NCBI GenBank assembly: GCA_024663395.1
Contig: JANFAH010000004.1
Location: 3,844,001-3,908,000, forward strand
Direction of reading: 5' to 3'
Source of the DNA: Pisolithus tinctorius
Taxonomy: Eukaryota > Basidiomycota > Agaricomycetes > Boletales > Pisolithaceae
Length of the DNA stretch: 64,000 bases
The notes beneath the pieces were generated by a model that was given only the letters and a program-made list of their open reading frames with translations, did not search any database and was not told where the DNA came from. Each line of letters begins with the position of its first letter. The stretch's first letter is position 1. The translations under genes and the position numbers were made by a program. Positions 51,686 through 63,664 of this stretch are shown piece after piece.

Positions 51686-52735
51686 ATGGACGACGAAAAT
51701 GCCCTCTGGTGCCACTTAGAAGCCCTCGAAGATGAAAATGACTGCGATGAAGACTGCAACTGCGTAGGATGCCTACTCATCAATCCACCAGATGGTGATG
51801 AGCTTCCTGTGTCTGACTCGGATGATGAGAAGAGGAAGAGCGTGCGCCCCCGCAACTGGAGCAGATTTGGAGAAAGAAAGCAACTTTCATGGGCTGGGAC
51901 CTTCTGCCGAAGGTCCTGAAGATTCTCAACACCATTCATGGAGAGGGACTTTCGTTGTCCCTCTTCCTTGATGCGCTCAGCTGGGGAGATTAGCGATGTA
52001 CTGCGTCAGATAGGGGCCGTTATGCACGCACCAGGTTGTTGCTCAGTGAAGAGCTACCAGTGATTCTCTCACGCTGGTACAAGCCCCCACGAAACAAGAA
52101 CAAGGGCCGTCGGCCTGCGGGAGCTTGTCGAACACTTGAGATATTTGCTATCGAATGTGTAGATCGTCTACTCGAATGCCAAATGGAATGTGTTGCCTCG
52201 CATTTAGTATCGCCTCCTTCCGACCTGTCTGAGACTTACCTGACAGAGTTTGACTTCAAGGCTTTTATGGAGATGTTGAAAGAGGAGGCACCATTAGTGT
52301 GGAACGTGATGGCTTGGTTCTCATACAGCAACAAACAGTAGTTGCAGAACATGCACAAGGATCCGGACATGGTATAGTGTTCCCCATTTTCTTGTGTGGT
52401 CCGGCACTGAGTCAAATCTCAATACTCCTACAGGTAATTCTGCATCAGATTGCACAGGCTCAATACACCTGTTCTCACAGTCATGGTCGGATAGCAAAGT
52501 TGTGGGCACTTTACCTTAAGTCATGTGGACTCTCAGCCCGTGCTTTCGATGCGCTTCATAACCTCGGCCTCCTGATGAGCCATAAGTGGGCAGCCAATAT
52601 GCTATGGCATTCTTGCAGACGAGCAATGGAAGCAGCAAGAGATGACATTCAGTACTTGCCATGGATCATATCCCATGACACTGAATGCCACCAGGTCGAA
52701 ATAAAAGTGGCATCTCGCTGCGTGTGCGTGTGAGG
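51686..52735 (+). pseudogene. DUF6589-type mushroom repeat-family gene, truncated and frameshifted
   Basis: Blocks in different frames follow the known order of this Agaricomycete family: an acidic N-terminus (51686-51900), WDLLPKVLKILNTIHGEGLS then LFLDALSWGD (51897-51995), RYARTRLLLSEELPVILSRW, YKPPR (52018-52096), FDFKAFMEMLKEEAPLVWNV (52250-52310) and HSHGRIAKLWALYLKSCGLS, FDALHNLGLLMSHKWAANML, YLPWIISHD (52480-52680). The last block is the start of the DUF6589 core. Homology ends after ISHD, so several hundred C-terminal residues are missing. At least one stop (GAT-TAG near 51997) and frame changes interrupt it. The function of the family is unknown; it is repetitive and transposon-associated in mushrooms. 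Confidence 0.65.
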
Positions 52736-53002
52736 GAATTACATAAAGTTGTCCTGGGTTTGAATTTTGGATATTGCCTTGGAATACACCAACACTCGGA
52801 ATACGCAGCGGGCTGCCTGAGCCGTGGCTTTCGTGGCTGTGTGATTTTACCTGTTTTTGCAACTAAGTCAGTTTATGTTTGCCTAGGGGAGACTAGCTAC
52901 AAGTACTTAGGGTTCGATGATACTCTGCATGCCGCACCGAAACGACCATCGTCTCGAACCAATTCAAGCTCCTCCCTCCTTTCAGGAATATTTAATCTAT
53001 TA
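52736..53002. other. No supported gene
   Basis: A frame at 52685-53077 runs into the MITE's left end and has no family signal. Confidence 0.35.
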
Positions 53003-53604
53003 GGGGAATTCACAGCACGTTTTCGTATGCCATTTTCGTGCGATTTTAAATTTCATTTTGGACAGGCCCACTACTGAGTGACTGAGTGACTTGAGAACGA
53101 TGTGAAAACGGCAAAGCTTGGACGTTTTCACGGGCGCCAGTGCTGACTCAGCCTGTCAGACATCATTTCCCCAATCTATGCCTCATAGTAATAAGCCGAA
53201 GGGGCAGTCAACACAATATCACTGGTTGAGGAGGTACTATGCAGGTGTTCATCAGATGATTCAGAGCTTGTGCTCTCAGAACCACTGGAATTGGAGTCAG
53301 AAGAGGTTGGGGGATCAAAGTATGAGTGAGATTCAGCAAGTAGAGTAACCAGATAGACATCAAGAAGGACTTCTACAGCTTTCTGCCTTTCTGTGGTGCG
53401 AGGCAATATATGGTTTCCGATGACTTGTTCAAGATAATTGCTTATCTACACACATTCAAACCTCGGAAACAGCCAAAATGAAGCCAGAACAGGGGATACC
53501 AAAGCAAACCGCCGTTTTTGGCCTTACCCAGTCAACGAAAACAAATCGAAAACAGCATCAAAAACAAATGAAAACGATGCATGAAAACGTGCTGTGAATT
53601 CCCC
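53003..53604. mobile_element. 602-bp MITE-like element with 22-bp perfect terminal inverted repeats and TA duplication
   Basis: The left end GGGGAATTCACAGCACGTTT (plus TC) at 53003-53024 is the exact reverse complement of 53583-53604. TA flanks both sides (53001-53002, 53605-53606), the target preference of Tc1/mariner-type elements. Sub-terminal sequence also pairs loosely (runs of CGTTTTC/GAAAACG). It contains no complete transposase, only a short acidic frame. Confidence 0.85.
53176..53406 (-). pseudogene. Residual N-terminal transposase-like frame within the MITE
   Basis: 76 codons: MPRTTERQKAVEVLLDVYLV, then an acidic Ser/Asp/Glu stretch. N-termini of this kind (basic start, short helix, Ser/acidic tract) occur in mushroom DDE transposases, including Harbinger-type ones. 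If so, the MITE is an internal-deletion derivative of a larger element. This is an inference from style, not from a catalytic motif. Confidence 0.35.
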
Positions 53605-53606
53605 TA

Positions 53607-54346
53607 TGTATTCAATGGCGCCATCTGGCTCATCCGCCTTCAGAATCTTTTTTTCCCCCTCAATTTTAGGTCTCACTCTTGTCTCGGGTCATCCGACTTT
53701 CTGTCCTCGGGATGGGCATTGTGTGTGCTTCCTTCCCCTTTTGATCACAAAAATTTTCACCCACCCTCAGCGTCTGCCATCTCTGTCAGGAACTGGCACA
53801 AGCCTACTTTTCTTTCCTAATAGTGATGATTTCTTGTCAGTCGTCACCCCCAAGTATAACATCAAACTCGTGTCACGTTGACCAGTGAAGACTTGCTGCG
53901 CTAACTGCCAGTGCTACTGCTGGCGGGTATTTTAAACAGACTGTAACTTACTTGCATCATCAGAATCGCTGATTTGTTTGCAGTCTATCGTCCTCGTGTC
54001 ATTCATACTCGTACTTCTTCATCAGGGAACATCTGAGGCCTTTAAAGCAGGCCTCCACCAAAGTTCGTGTTCCGTATTGTTATTCTCCCGCTCATTTGAA
54101 TGATATTCATGGGCCAAGTAGTGTCTCTTGTCGATATCCAGCACTCCTGCTTGTCAGCATAGGTGTCAACCTCGGAACTCTCAAGTTGTTCCTCCTCATT
54201 CTCCGCTAGGCCCATTGTGCCTCCGAATCATATAATTTTGACTGCCCTGCAAGGCCTTTATTCCGTTGCCCTCTGTGTGAGATAATCCATTTGAATCCCC
54301 TCCATCATCGCCACCTCTGCCCTTTTATACTGCGCCGTCCACTTCC
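53607..54346. other. No supported gene
   Basis: Short plus-strand frames (53581-53881) without motifs. The end of the stretch is probably the upstream flank of the PP4R1-like fragment. Confidence 0.35.
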
Positions 54347-54770
54347 TTGACATCTTCGCAGGCTGAAGATCCACCACTAGACTCTCCCGCCCATTCTCTG
54401 CCACAACTATCCGGAGCTGCCAACAGGTTCACATCCCTGCCACATACCAACCCTCTTCCACTCCCCTTGACACCCCTAGTAGAGCTCGAGATGAATTCCC
54501 TTGTGGAAGCCTACCCTGTACTTGACACCACAGCGGATTTTACGCTGGACGACGAGGGGCTCACCACGCTTGAAAAAATTTACCTTTTCTCCCACGGTAG
54601 ATCTGCACACCACAAGTAAGCTCCATCCTATTTCCTACTTCGTTACTGTGGCGCAAGTTCAGTCACATCTCACATGTAGGGTATTTATTTCACATGCATT
54701 ACCATCACTAGAAGATAGGGCCATCGGGGACAGCAGGCACCTTGTTTACAGATGCAACATAGATCCCCAT
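54347..54770 (+). pseudogene. N-terminal fragment of a PP4R1-like (protein phosphatase 4 regulatory subunit) gene
   Basis: ATG 54347 opens a Pro/Ser-rich N-terminus ending in FTLDDEGLTTLEKIYLFSHG, RSAHHK. A GTAAGC donor follows, and after a CATGTAG acceptor (54679) the frame continues VFISHALPSLEDRAIGD. I recognise 'LEKIYLFSRSR...VF.AHALP' as the beginning of basidiomycete PP4R1-like HEAT-repeat proteins. Nothing of the remaining HEAT repeats follows; homology stops by about 54770. It is therefore a 5' fragment, either a duplicated piece or a gene broken by rearrangement. Confidence 0.5.
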
Positions 54771-55404
54771 AATTTACATGCGAGTTTTCGATGTCTAAAG
54801 ATCACATACTGCTTATTGCTCCGCTGTCAACTCCTCTGTCTCCGCAACATCTCCCCATCCTCGTTCGCAAGTACACAGCACAGCAGTGCATTAGCATTGA
54901 GCTTGGATGGGCTAAGCCTACACAATCCTACATAGTTACATGCCTACAATTCATTGTCACCATGATTTGAATCGGACTTTGTTTTGGGAGGATCGTGGTT
55001 GCCGAAAAATGCGCGACGAATTTCGGGGTGCAGTGACCTTGTAAACAAGGTGATTTCTAGCGCATGTCACTCCACTTGAAGCTGTCATTTTTATTGAATG
55101 AAATAGACACCATTTTCAATGATGAGGAGACTTTTATTTCAATGACCTTAACACTTTTTTAGTAGGCCAAATGGACACTGAAATTCAATGACACACTGTT
55201 CTTCAGCTGTTCCAACACTCAGCAAAAGTGATTTACACATTGAATTTTAGTGATTTAACTTTTCGTAGCGAAAACATGGTAGGGTACGAAAAATCCACCC
55301 ACCCATGATTGGGAAAAACATGGCAGGGATGTGCAAATCAACACGTGACATGTCATGATACTCCCGGGCCTGCCATGGGCTTTGTTCTTTGGAAAACCAC
55401 CATA
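54771..55404. other. No supported gene; AT-rich spacer
   Basis: Between the PP4R1-like fragment and the WD40 gene, with low-complexity ATTTCAATGA-type sequence repeated loosely at 55085-55260. Confidence 0.4.
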
Positions 55405-57258
55405 ATGCCAGCATATGTCGAGCACAAGACCCTAGTTGGTGAACATGGCGATTCTGTGAACACTGTTGCCTTTTCTCCCTGTGGGAAATATCTCGTGAGT
55501 GGTTCTTCCGACCACTCCGTCTGTATATGGAGTGTACACAAAGGTTCTTTTCTCTTTCGCGTTGTATTCGATAGCGCTATCAATATCCTCCATTGGCACC
55601 CCACTCGAGAAGAGACCTTGATATGCGGCTCCGAAGATGGCTCAGTGCTATCCATGAGTGATTTCAGACCCGTAAGTAACAGTAACCTCTTTCGGAGTCA
55701 TCATAATCAACGAACAGTGATAAATTCTTCAGAGTGGATTTGAAAAGAAGGTTATCCATCTGGGCGTCAAAGCTCCTGTTTTCTGTATGGACATTGACGC
55801 AAGTGCGAATCTGTGGGCAATAGGTGTTGGCAACCAAGTTAATATCACCGCTGGCGATAATCAAGGTGGGTGACTACCAAGAATCCTACGCTTCTTAGTC
55901 CAATTAAAATCTGCAGATGAATATACTGCTGCAACTAGGCTACCTCCCCTGCCTAAAGTCGAGGCCAAATACACTGAGAATGATTCACGTATCCGACTGC
56001 ATGCCCTTCACTTCATTGGTGGTGGCCGCAACCTTATTGTCTCCTACCTCAACCATGGTATAGTGTAAGTACCATGCGGAGATAGTCGTTTCAGATCATG
56101 CCGAGGTTTTTCAGGGCATGGAATATCGTTGACAAGACCATTACATGGCACGTCAAGCCCCCCTCAATTTCTCAAATGTGAGTTTTGCAGGTGCATGGGA
56201 CATGCTCATTCATATATCTCAATGTCACAATAGTGCGAGCTCCGCCATTTGCCATGACATAAATGTCCTTGTTGTAAATACTCTGCAAGATGGTCTTTGT
56301 CTTTACAAAATAGGTAGCAAGAAGGCCATCTGGAAATGGGACCATGAGGCAGAGTGCAATGTACAATGCCCTTCGTCAATTTCATTTCTGCATGGAGGGC
56401 AAGCTGTGGTCTCTGGTGCAATTACTGGAAATGTCCATGTCTGGAACATGGATTCAAAGGATCTGTATCAGGTTCTCCCACATGGCGGTAAGTGGTTGAG
56501 TGAGATTACTGGGCTCAAGTGTTGACCACACTGGTTTAGGTGACGTTATACAAGCTCTAGTGGTAAGCATAATGAGATATCCTATTTCTCGTCTGTGATG
56601 CGGTAGCCGATATCCCTACAGACTTATCAACAGGGTGCATGGAACTATATTGCAGTCGGATCTGCATTGAAAGGGCAGGGCACCTATATTAAAATTTGGA
56701 AGGCAGACATCAGTTCGTACCTCCCTGACTCATGTTCGATGTAATTAATCTGGACTTCACAGCCTCTTCTTCGGATATCGTTGAAGAATTCTGGCATCGG
56801 TTGATGGTTCATTATGTTTTCTTACTGTTGTAAGTGGCGTTTAGGTTCACTCGACTTACTATTTTGGAGGTTGTACGTTTTTCTATGGATTTGAGTGATT
56901 ACGGGCGCGTAGCATTAGCAGTAGTATTCACCATACTATGGGCCGCCGCTGCTTTTGCTGCCGTACGGTTAATGTGGTTGCATATCCCGTGGGGAGGGAT
57001 TTGTGAGGATATCATCAATTTTGTGCGTGTGGTTGATTTCCCATCCACACGAACCCAAAAACTAACACTATTTAGGTGCGAAATGTGGTGTATACAGGAC
57101 TGTCGCTTGGGTTATGGCTGGCATCAGAGGGATGCCTTGTCCTTCTTACAGCGAGAGGTTTTATTCGTGATGTAGCTGTGGCAATGGTGGATTGGCTGCA
57201 GTCGGCAGTTCGCTCCTTCCTTGATTTACCTCCACCAGTCCATCATCAGCAGGAGTAA
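55405..57258 (+). CDS. WD40-repeat protein with C-terminal membrane segment
   Basis: From ATG 55405: MPAYVEHKTLVGEHGDSVNT, VAFSPCGKYLVSGSSDHSVC, IWSV is a typical WD repeat, followed by a second (LHWHPTREETLICGSEDGSV). Introns at 55672-55732 and near 55866 and 56066 join in frame to further blades (SGFEKKVIHLGVKAPVFCMD; FIGGGRNLIVSYLNHGIV; AWNIVDKTITWHVKPP). Later exons carry ISFLHGGQAVVSGAITGNVH, VWNM, then DVIQALV and AWNYIAVGSALKGQGTYIKI, WKAD. A hydrophobic helix (VALAVVFTILWAAAAFAAVR, about 56905-56970) follows and may anchor the protein. Around 56175 the reading changes frame without a normal intron, so the copy may be damaged. The family is common in mushrooms; function unknown. Confidence 0.65.
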
Positions 57259-58858
57259 TGGTCTCATAGTTCCCAAAACCTACCATTCTGTCCATCACAC
57301 ATCATATTTGAAATTGTACGATCTATGTATATCTTTCCAATGCAAAACTTGCCAACAGGGCAAGCTCTCGTAATTTCAACATCTGTAAGTACATGCCTCC
57401 AATTGAATCTTAGTCAAGGCACAAGCAGTCTCCAATTCAACCTTAGTCGGTGAAGTCCGGAATCATGTTCCCTGACAAGTGCTGTTATTCCTGGACACAT
57501 CCTGGTCCAGGTCTGAAAATTGTTTTGTCCCCCGAGTTTTTGCCAGACCGAAATGGCTGGGTTGTCTGTTTTTGGAAATAACCCTGTTATGGGGGGCCTA
57601 ACTTTTGGGGCGTCCAGTCCGAGAACAGTGAGTCTAGAGAAAATGGCTCTGAGGTCAAGGGTAAAGGTAGTTCAAGCAGTGTCAATGATGGTCTGGATGA
57701 AGACTTAACACTGTATTCATTCTGACCAGGAGTGGAGGCACAATGATACTTACTTCCATTTCTCCAGTCTCAGTTAGGTCGCAGTCAGGAACGTTTCCAG
57801 AAAACTTCCCACTTCTGTTATCACTTGATGAGGATAGAGCACAAAAAACAGTCTCGAACTTGTGTCAGATCTTCGTGCAGAATGCAGCATCTGACTTTGT
57901 TTTCCTTCACATTCAAGGGCACCGTGAGACGACTGAGGACGATCGAAATCTAGCCCCCCCTCGGATGTGGGGAGAGGAAATCCTCTACCTACGAGTTCTC
58001 GTTTGTTCTCCATTAAATTCATACAGTTATATCTATTCGCAATACTAGAATTGGAGAGGCTCGAACTACAGTGCAATTCCTTCGGTCCGTGGCGGTGTGC
58101 CCTGAACCAGCGAGGAAGACACCCAAAGCATCGCTGGTATGGATATCTTTGAGCTATGTCCATCAGGCATTCATTTCCGTTCGAAGAAAGCAGGGGATAG
58201 CATCAAGCCAGGGGAGCTGAACATCATGTTCAGGGACTCCCCTGTTTGTTGCCGGTGTGGGTAATAGCTATGGCACACTCTGGGACCCCAGTTCAATCCA
58301 CGCACATTACTGTTGGTGATCAACTCTTGGTAGACCAAGGTATTAAGAAGTACGAGTACGAGCTGTGCTAGATGCTACAGATCGCCACAGGAACAGAAAC
58401 AGCCTGAATGATGGTGTCGTCACCATAAGCAACATTGTTGGTTAGACTGTAAGCACGAAGACCACGATTGATAATACACCCGCCCTCTGGGCAGTCCAGG
58501 ACATGGTGATTTTTTCTTGTGCTTGTCGGGTCACGTTGTTGAACACTGTTTGTGTCTACTGCGTGGATTGGGGGATCTTGGCACAGATGCTGAGGCCTTA
58601 TATTGCTTCTGACATGAACAGGGGTCGATGAGGGGGTAAGACATCACTAGCTGTGTTGCCAAGATGTTATCAATCTGCAGCCCCCATCGATCAGTGTAAG
58701 GGGTGTTGGCATTGGGGGCCTTCAGGGAGAGCAAGTGAACGCCGCCAAAACACGATCAGCGTGCGAGGTCGAGACAGGCTACAGGGTTTGGGGATTATTG
58801 GTCAGTAGTTATTCTGGATTCTGGTGGATGTCATTCAACGTTTGGTGGCGACGGCATC
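57259..58858. other. No supported gene over 1.6 kb
   Basis: Frames of 60-130 codons on both strands lack motifs; some could be decayed exons. Confidence 0.35.
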
Positions 58859-59310
58859 TTGCATTTGGGGTTGGGGTGGGTGTCTCACTCACTTAAAACG
58901 ACAGGGGAGAGCTCTGTGACGCTGGCAGTGATGTCTACGACAACTGTGTTCGGCTTCTTTGCATTATCTGGCGGCCAGCAAGTGCAGTCATCAAGACCTG
59001 GGGCGATGTCGAAGACATACCATTGTTTGTATGACACTACGGTGCAATGTACATCTGGCATGATCTTTCCTGCGCAGCTTCGGGTGTACAGTCCATTCAA
59101 CGATACAGTCCACATCGACGATACTGTCACCTTCGTGGTGGTGAGAACATACATCCCAAAGTGGCACTTCCTGATTGTCCATGCGCATTTGTCTTCGGTC
59201 TTGGGATCATAAGCTTTTCTCTCATGGGCAGTTGTACACTGCACTGTCACATATCCGCCATCATGAACATGCTTGAGTGCTTCTTCCCCCTGGAGCCAAC
59301 ATAACCTACA
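58859..59310 (+). pseudogene. Possible exon(s) of an unrecognised protein
   Basis: TSGMIFPAQLRVYSPFNDTV, HIDDTVTFVVVRTYIPK looks protein-like and resembles a common mushroom hypothetical family. The frame changes at about 59160, and neither start nor end is clear. Confidence 0.25.
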
Positions 59311-59835
59311 ATGTCACCTTCCCAGAAATCCTACTTTAACTAGGTAGCATACTAAAGTCGCAGGCGGTCATGTATCCTTAGCGTTCAGCGTCGTTTATTT
59401 GCGATTGAACACTGAGTACTACTACATTTCAAACTCCACCACCGGAGCGAAGCGAGGCGCCTCTTGTAGTGTTTGACCCATAATACATTGATGAAGTAAG
59501 CATGAAGAAGAAGAAAAAAGTAAATAATATTTGTTCTCTGACAGCCACGATTTTCATGGATTTCATTGCATGTAGTGTATTGAGTCCCTCGATCGTCGTA
59601 TTTAACCAAAGCCTCTAGCATTGAAAGTTTAAGAGCTTGGGAAAACTGAATTGTGAGAGTAGTCTGGACCCGCTGAGAGAGAATAAGAAGCTGTGTACAT
59701 TTTATGCCCTACATGTTCCGTGACACGGCAGCCAGCTCGGAAGTGACTGGTGGGACAAACCCTACTGACAAAGAAACCTGACAATTGGTTCGCAAAGGGC
59801 ACGGACACAGAAATGGCAGAGAAACTACTTACTTT
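59311..59835. other. No supported gene
   Basis: Only short frames; downstream flank of the MFS remnant. Confidence 0.4.
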
Positions 59836-60660
59836 GTATAGCCAAAGACATGATAAATAAAACCAAGGATTTTCGCAGTACCAGCACTGGCCACCATGGC
59901 ACTGTACAGGCTAAATAGAGTACAGTAATGTAGTCCGTTCCTACTTGGTCAACTAGCCAACCAGCGATGGGCGACGCTGCAAGAAGTCAGAAGGTGTGTA
60001 GCCAGATGAGATTTAACTGACAGATCAGAGCTGGTATGAAAGCAGCGAGGTAACGGCAAGGTAGGCTCTTCCATGCTATTCACAACACCGCTGAGAAGAT
60101 GAGTCATAAAACTGGGAAGTGTAGGTGGTATTTACCCAAAAACCGATGGCATGAACAGGGCAGTGAGAACACAAGGTGATCGCAACAAATTGGTAATAAC
60201 AGAAAGCAGAGAAGTTTCCACACAAGGGTGGCTTCGGAATCTTGTAGCATCCCAGCCAACAACTGACGACGTGAGATTCAGGCATGATGATGAGTCCAAG
60301 TTCCAAAACATTTGTTTGGTCAGATATCGCTGTCATCACCATCAGGACAAAGTCTGATGGAATGGAAGTCAGTGGACGTTGTACGTCTGTTACCAAACAG
60401 GCCGCCAACACCGACCCAGTTGGTGGGTGATATGCAACCCATGGGTCGATGCCCCATGCGATAGCTTCATGCCTTTTGATCACGAGAAGACGGGCAAGGA
60501 AATCCAATGCCGCACATATTGATCCGAAAATGAACGGTCCATGGAAGCCAAAATGAGAATAAAATGCAGCTCCCACGGGTTCGCGGGAACCTACTGCCAA
60601 ACATTCCGTCCGGACATCCACAGAACCGCCGGTCCAGAATGGGAGAGTGTTGCAAAGGTT
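59836..60660 (-). pseudogene. MFS transporter remnant (DHA1-like)
   Basis: The minus strand carries REPVGAAFYSHFGFHGPFIF, GSICAALDFLARLLVIKRHE, AIAWGIDPW (60570-60400), the TM5-TM6 and loop signature of fungal drug:H+ antiporter-type major facilitator proteins. Near 59980-59850 it has ASPIAGWLVDQVGTDYITVL, YLACTVPWW, the motif A-like loop after TM8. The parts between are in changing frames, and the intervening helices are poorly preserved. An upstream frame (60791-61084) may be part of the N-terminal half but is not convincing. The gene is broken. Confidence 0.55.
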
Positions 60661-61750
60661 CTCACAGACCAGGACTTGCTTACACGTCCTGGAATACGAA
60701 ACTTAGGAGCACCTCTGAGTTTGGAGTGGTACAGGAGAAGGACTAAATTTCACCAATCGACAGTAATCGTCATCGACTAGGGAAATGCTATTATGTAAGC
60801 CTAATCTCTAAAGCATGCAGGGCAGACAAACCTGGAAGAAGAGAACGACAACGATGCATGACATCAGAGCCTTGCTCGAGTATGAAAGCCATGGTCAGTG
60901 GGGTTGCTGCAGTGATACGAAAGAGGATGTACTTGAACCGTAGTTGATCATTATCTTGAAAACAATTTGCGATTTTGCACGGATGAACGATCGTGATTCC
61001 GAAACCGACACCTTTGTGTTCGAGTGAAGACATGATCATATCAGTGCTGAATCGGAGCATGTAAACGTGTCGGTGACACGACACAAATCGGGTCTGTGGT
61101 CACATGGCTGAATGCTGGATGTGAAGATGTGAAATGTGAAGAGTGGGAGCCCCCATTTCAAACCACTTTCATGAGAAGGGAATTCACACTCCTTGTGTAT
61201 CGCTAGTCGAAGCTGGCACTAGGTAGGAGGCTCTTTTCACTTCTGTCATTGACGATGCCACAGAGAATTCCATGGAGTCTGCCATGCCACCTACTCTCGC
61301 TAGAATACTCAGGTGGGGACAAGAAATCCATTTTTATGGCTGTAGTCCGCGAGATGATTATCCTGCGAGAGCCAGCAGTGGCCCCAGTGAATCCACTGAA
61401 GCGAGGTCATGGGAACGGGGAGACTGGGTTTGGTGGCTCAAATGGCAAGGGAATGAAATTTGCATGCAGGGTGAGTCAAGCAATGCCAGAAGAAACGGAG
61501 GATTATCATGCAGTGGTGGAATATCATATCACAAAGAATGGTGTATTATCATACAGCAGTGGAATACGACATACTTGAAAACCGATACCAAGCACGAGTG
61601 TTGGAAGAGCAACGTTTCAGTAAGAAATACTTCAAACAGGAAACGTGTTGGCGCGTACCCTTCCCCAGCCAGACATCTCATTCTTGCATGTTTGAGGGCG
61701 CCCTGTATAGCTGCAGATGTCAGGACGGATAATCTCCATCTTATACGAAT
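60661..61750. other. No firmly supported gene
   Basis: A 194-codon plus-strand frame (61272-61856) overlaps the minus-strand Ser/His-rich gene and lacks motifs. Frames near 60791-61084 might belong to the broken transporter. Confidence 0.35.
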
Positions 61751-62640
61751 TCAACTCGTCCTTGATCCTCTGCACCAGTGTCGGAGTGAGATGACTCCAC
61801 GTCGCAGGTTCACTTCGTCGATTGTAGACTGCCGAAGAGAAAGTATCGTACACTGACAAGTTGTTCGCAAAGACGAGTCGTTACTGGAACTAGAAAGAAT
61901 AACTGGCGAGGACGAGTTACCTCCAGCAGCAGCAATCCCGCTATTGCCACCACCATGCTGCGACGTTGATGAGTGCGAATGGTGTTGATGTAGTCTGTCT
62001 ATCTGCTCTGGATCGGGAGAGGGTATACGTGCCAAGGGACCGAGTTGCGGCGTCGACCCTGGATGAGAGCTGTACGAGCTGGACCGGATACCATTGAACG
62101 CTGGGTTCGAGACCTGGTCCTGGATATAGGCTTCTTGGTCGTAGTTGTTGGCACCTGGACGTAGCACATTAGGGGGCGAGGAGTCAGAATGTCATAGATA
62201 AGCTGAAGGGCATGGTGGATGAGAGGGAGATGTTATCGGTTGATGCATTGAGATGCGCGCTGAACAGAGAGGCTGCGCGGGATCGTTTTTCAGGGGTGCA
62301 CCCACTACTTCACTGCCGTTGGCGATGGTGCTCGATGCATCAGTGGTATTGGTGGATGTACTGGGATCGAGGGACCGCCATTTTTGGCAGGAGCAGTGCC
62401 AAGAGAGATGCCTTCAAGCATGGTTGCAAGATCTGAGTCATCGCTGGAGATGTGGTTATCGGTAGGATGAGGGTGGGGTTGAGAATGGGCGTGGGATTGT
62501 TTGTGTGATTGTGATTGTGGGTTGGAAGTTGAGGAGGCGTGTGGGATTGTCGAGCCCTGTGAGTGCGGTGATGGACGAGACGGTTGGGCCTGGGAGTAAG
62601 AATGTGAGTGGGAGTGGGAGGATGAGGCCAAGGAGGACAC
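61751..62640 (-). CDS. Ser/His-rich low-complexity protein, more complete copy
   Basis: From ATG 62640: MSSLASSSHSHSHSYSQAQP, then long Ser/His/Gln/Pro-rich sequence and the acidic segment SSDDSDLATMLEGISLGTAP. A shift of frame near 62370 leads to LDPSTSTNTTDASSTIANGS, EVVGAPLKNDPAQ. After an in-frame TGA near 62190, RPGANNYDQEAYIQDQVSNP, FNGIRSSSYSSHPG, IPSPDPEQIDRLHQHHSHSS and a Gly/Asn/Ser-rich C-terminus follow to 61751. The frame breaks may be unrecognised introns or damage. The low-complexity composition suggests a disordered regulatory protein; no domain recognised. The N-terminal part is duplicated, inverted, at 11,701-12,347. Confidence 0.45.
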
Positions 62641-63664
62641 AGATGAGAGCGATGTGAGCCAATGGTTTCAATGAGTAGGGTGAAACGGACAACAGCCACT
62701 GGTCAACTGTTTCAACAAGCAGTGAAACCACGAAGACCTACTACATGATACAGGCAACAGATGTCTGCCAAACGGTCTCATGAGCAGGGCGAGCAGGTCG
62801 GGGTGGGTGAGTACCTGCTCAGTGAAACATGGCAACAGACGTTGGCCAATTGTTTCAACAAGTAAAGAAACCCATGAAAAGCTACTACATGATATGGGTG
62901 ACAGATGTCAGCCAACAGTTTCATGAGCAGGTTGAGGAGGTTTGGGTGCATAAGCACCAGCTCACAGAAACGCGCAACAGATGTTGGCCAACTGTTTCAA
63001 CGAGCTGAGAAATCGTGAACACTTACTCTGTGATATGGGTGACAGATGTCGGCCAACAGTATCACAAGTAAGGCTCAGTGAAACGGGCGACAGATGTCGG
63101 CCAGCGGTTTCAACGATCCTGCAGAGTTAGTATTAGAAGCTGCCAAGATTTGAACACGCATGACGTACTGTGGTCAGTTAGCTTGTATGGACTTATTTTC
63201 TCATCAACATCAATATCAATATTTTCTTGTTGTGCTGCAAAAAAAATGTTTGTGACGGATGTGGCAAGAACGCTCAGATTTTAAGTGGATTCGAGGGAGA
63301 TCCTGCTGAGGTTCGTGTCCACCTCGGATTTGATTCAGATGGTCTCAATCTTACCAGATTCTTCCATGGTCCGACGCAGGTTCGACATGGATCCGTCTCG
63401 TGTAGAATTCAGAGGTCGAGGAAATCGAACACCCTATGCGGCGTGTACTCTGGAGCCTGAGATCGTCAACTCGCGGTACGAAACAAGTTTCATTTCCTTC
63501 GGGAATGCTCATATCAGATTTGCTCTATTACAGATATTTATAGGCGGACGGGCTCATCTAATTGAGTTTCCATCTGTTCTGCTACCCCCAGGAACGACCA
63601 CCGGGACCATCGTCAACATCGCCGTACACCAGAACCTCTCCAAAGAACGCACACGCGATCAACA
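62011..63664. repeat. Right arm of the 1.66-kb inverted duplication
   Basis: Reverse complement of 10,688-12,347 with a few percent divergence. It contains the Ser/His-rich gene's 5' part, the minisatellite and the CHS5-like exon. Genes continue past both ends here, unlike in the left arm. Confidence 0.85.
62660..63115. repeat. Minisatellite, right arm (inverted copy)
   Basis: The same roughly seven units as at 11,240-11,690, read on the minus strand (GTGACAGATGTCGGCCAACAGTATC and similar). Confidence 0.8.

Noticed and set aside
61272..61856. 194-codon plus-strand frame near the right arm
   Set aside because: Overlaps the minus-strand Ser/His-rich gene at its end and has no recognisable domain.
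10688..63664. The inverted arms as terminal repeats of one 53-kb giant transposon
   Set aside because: Arm edges cut through coding sequences, no target duplication is visible, the right arm continues its genes past both edges, and no tyrosine-recombinase or other captain gene is present.
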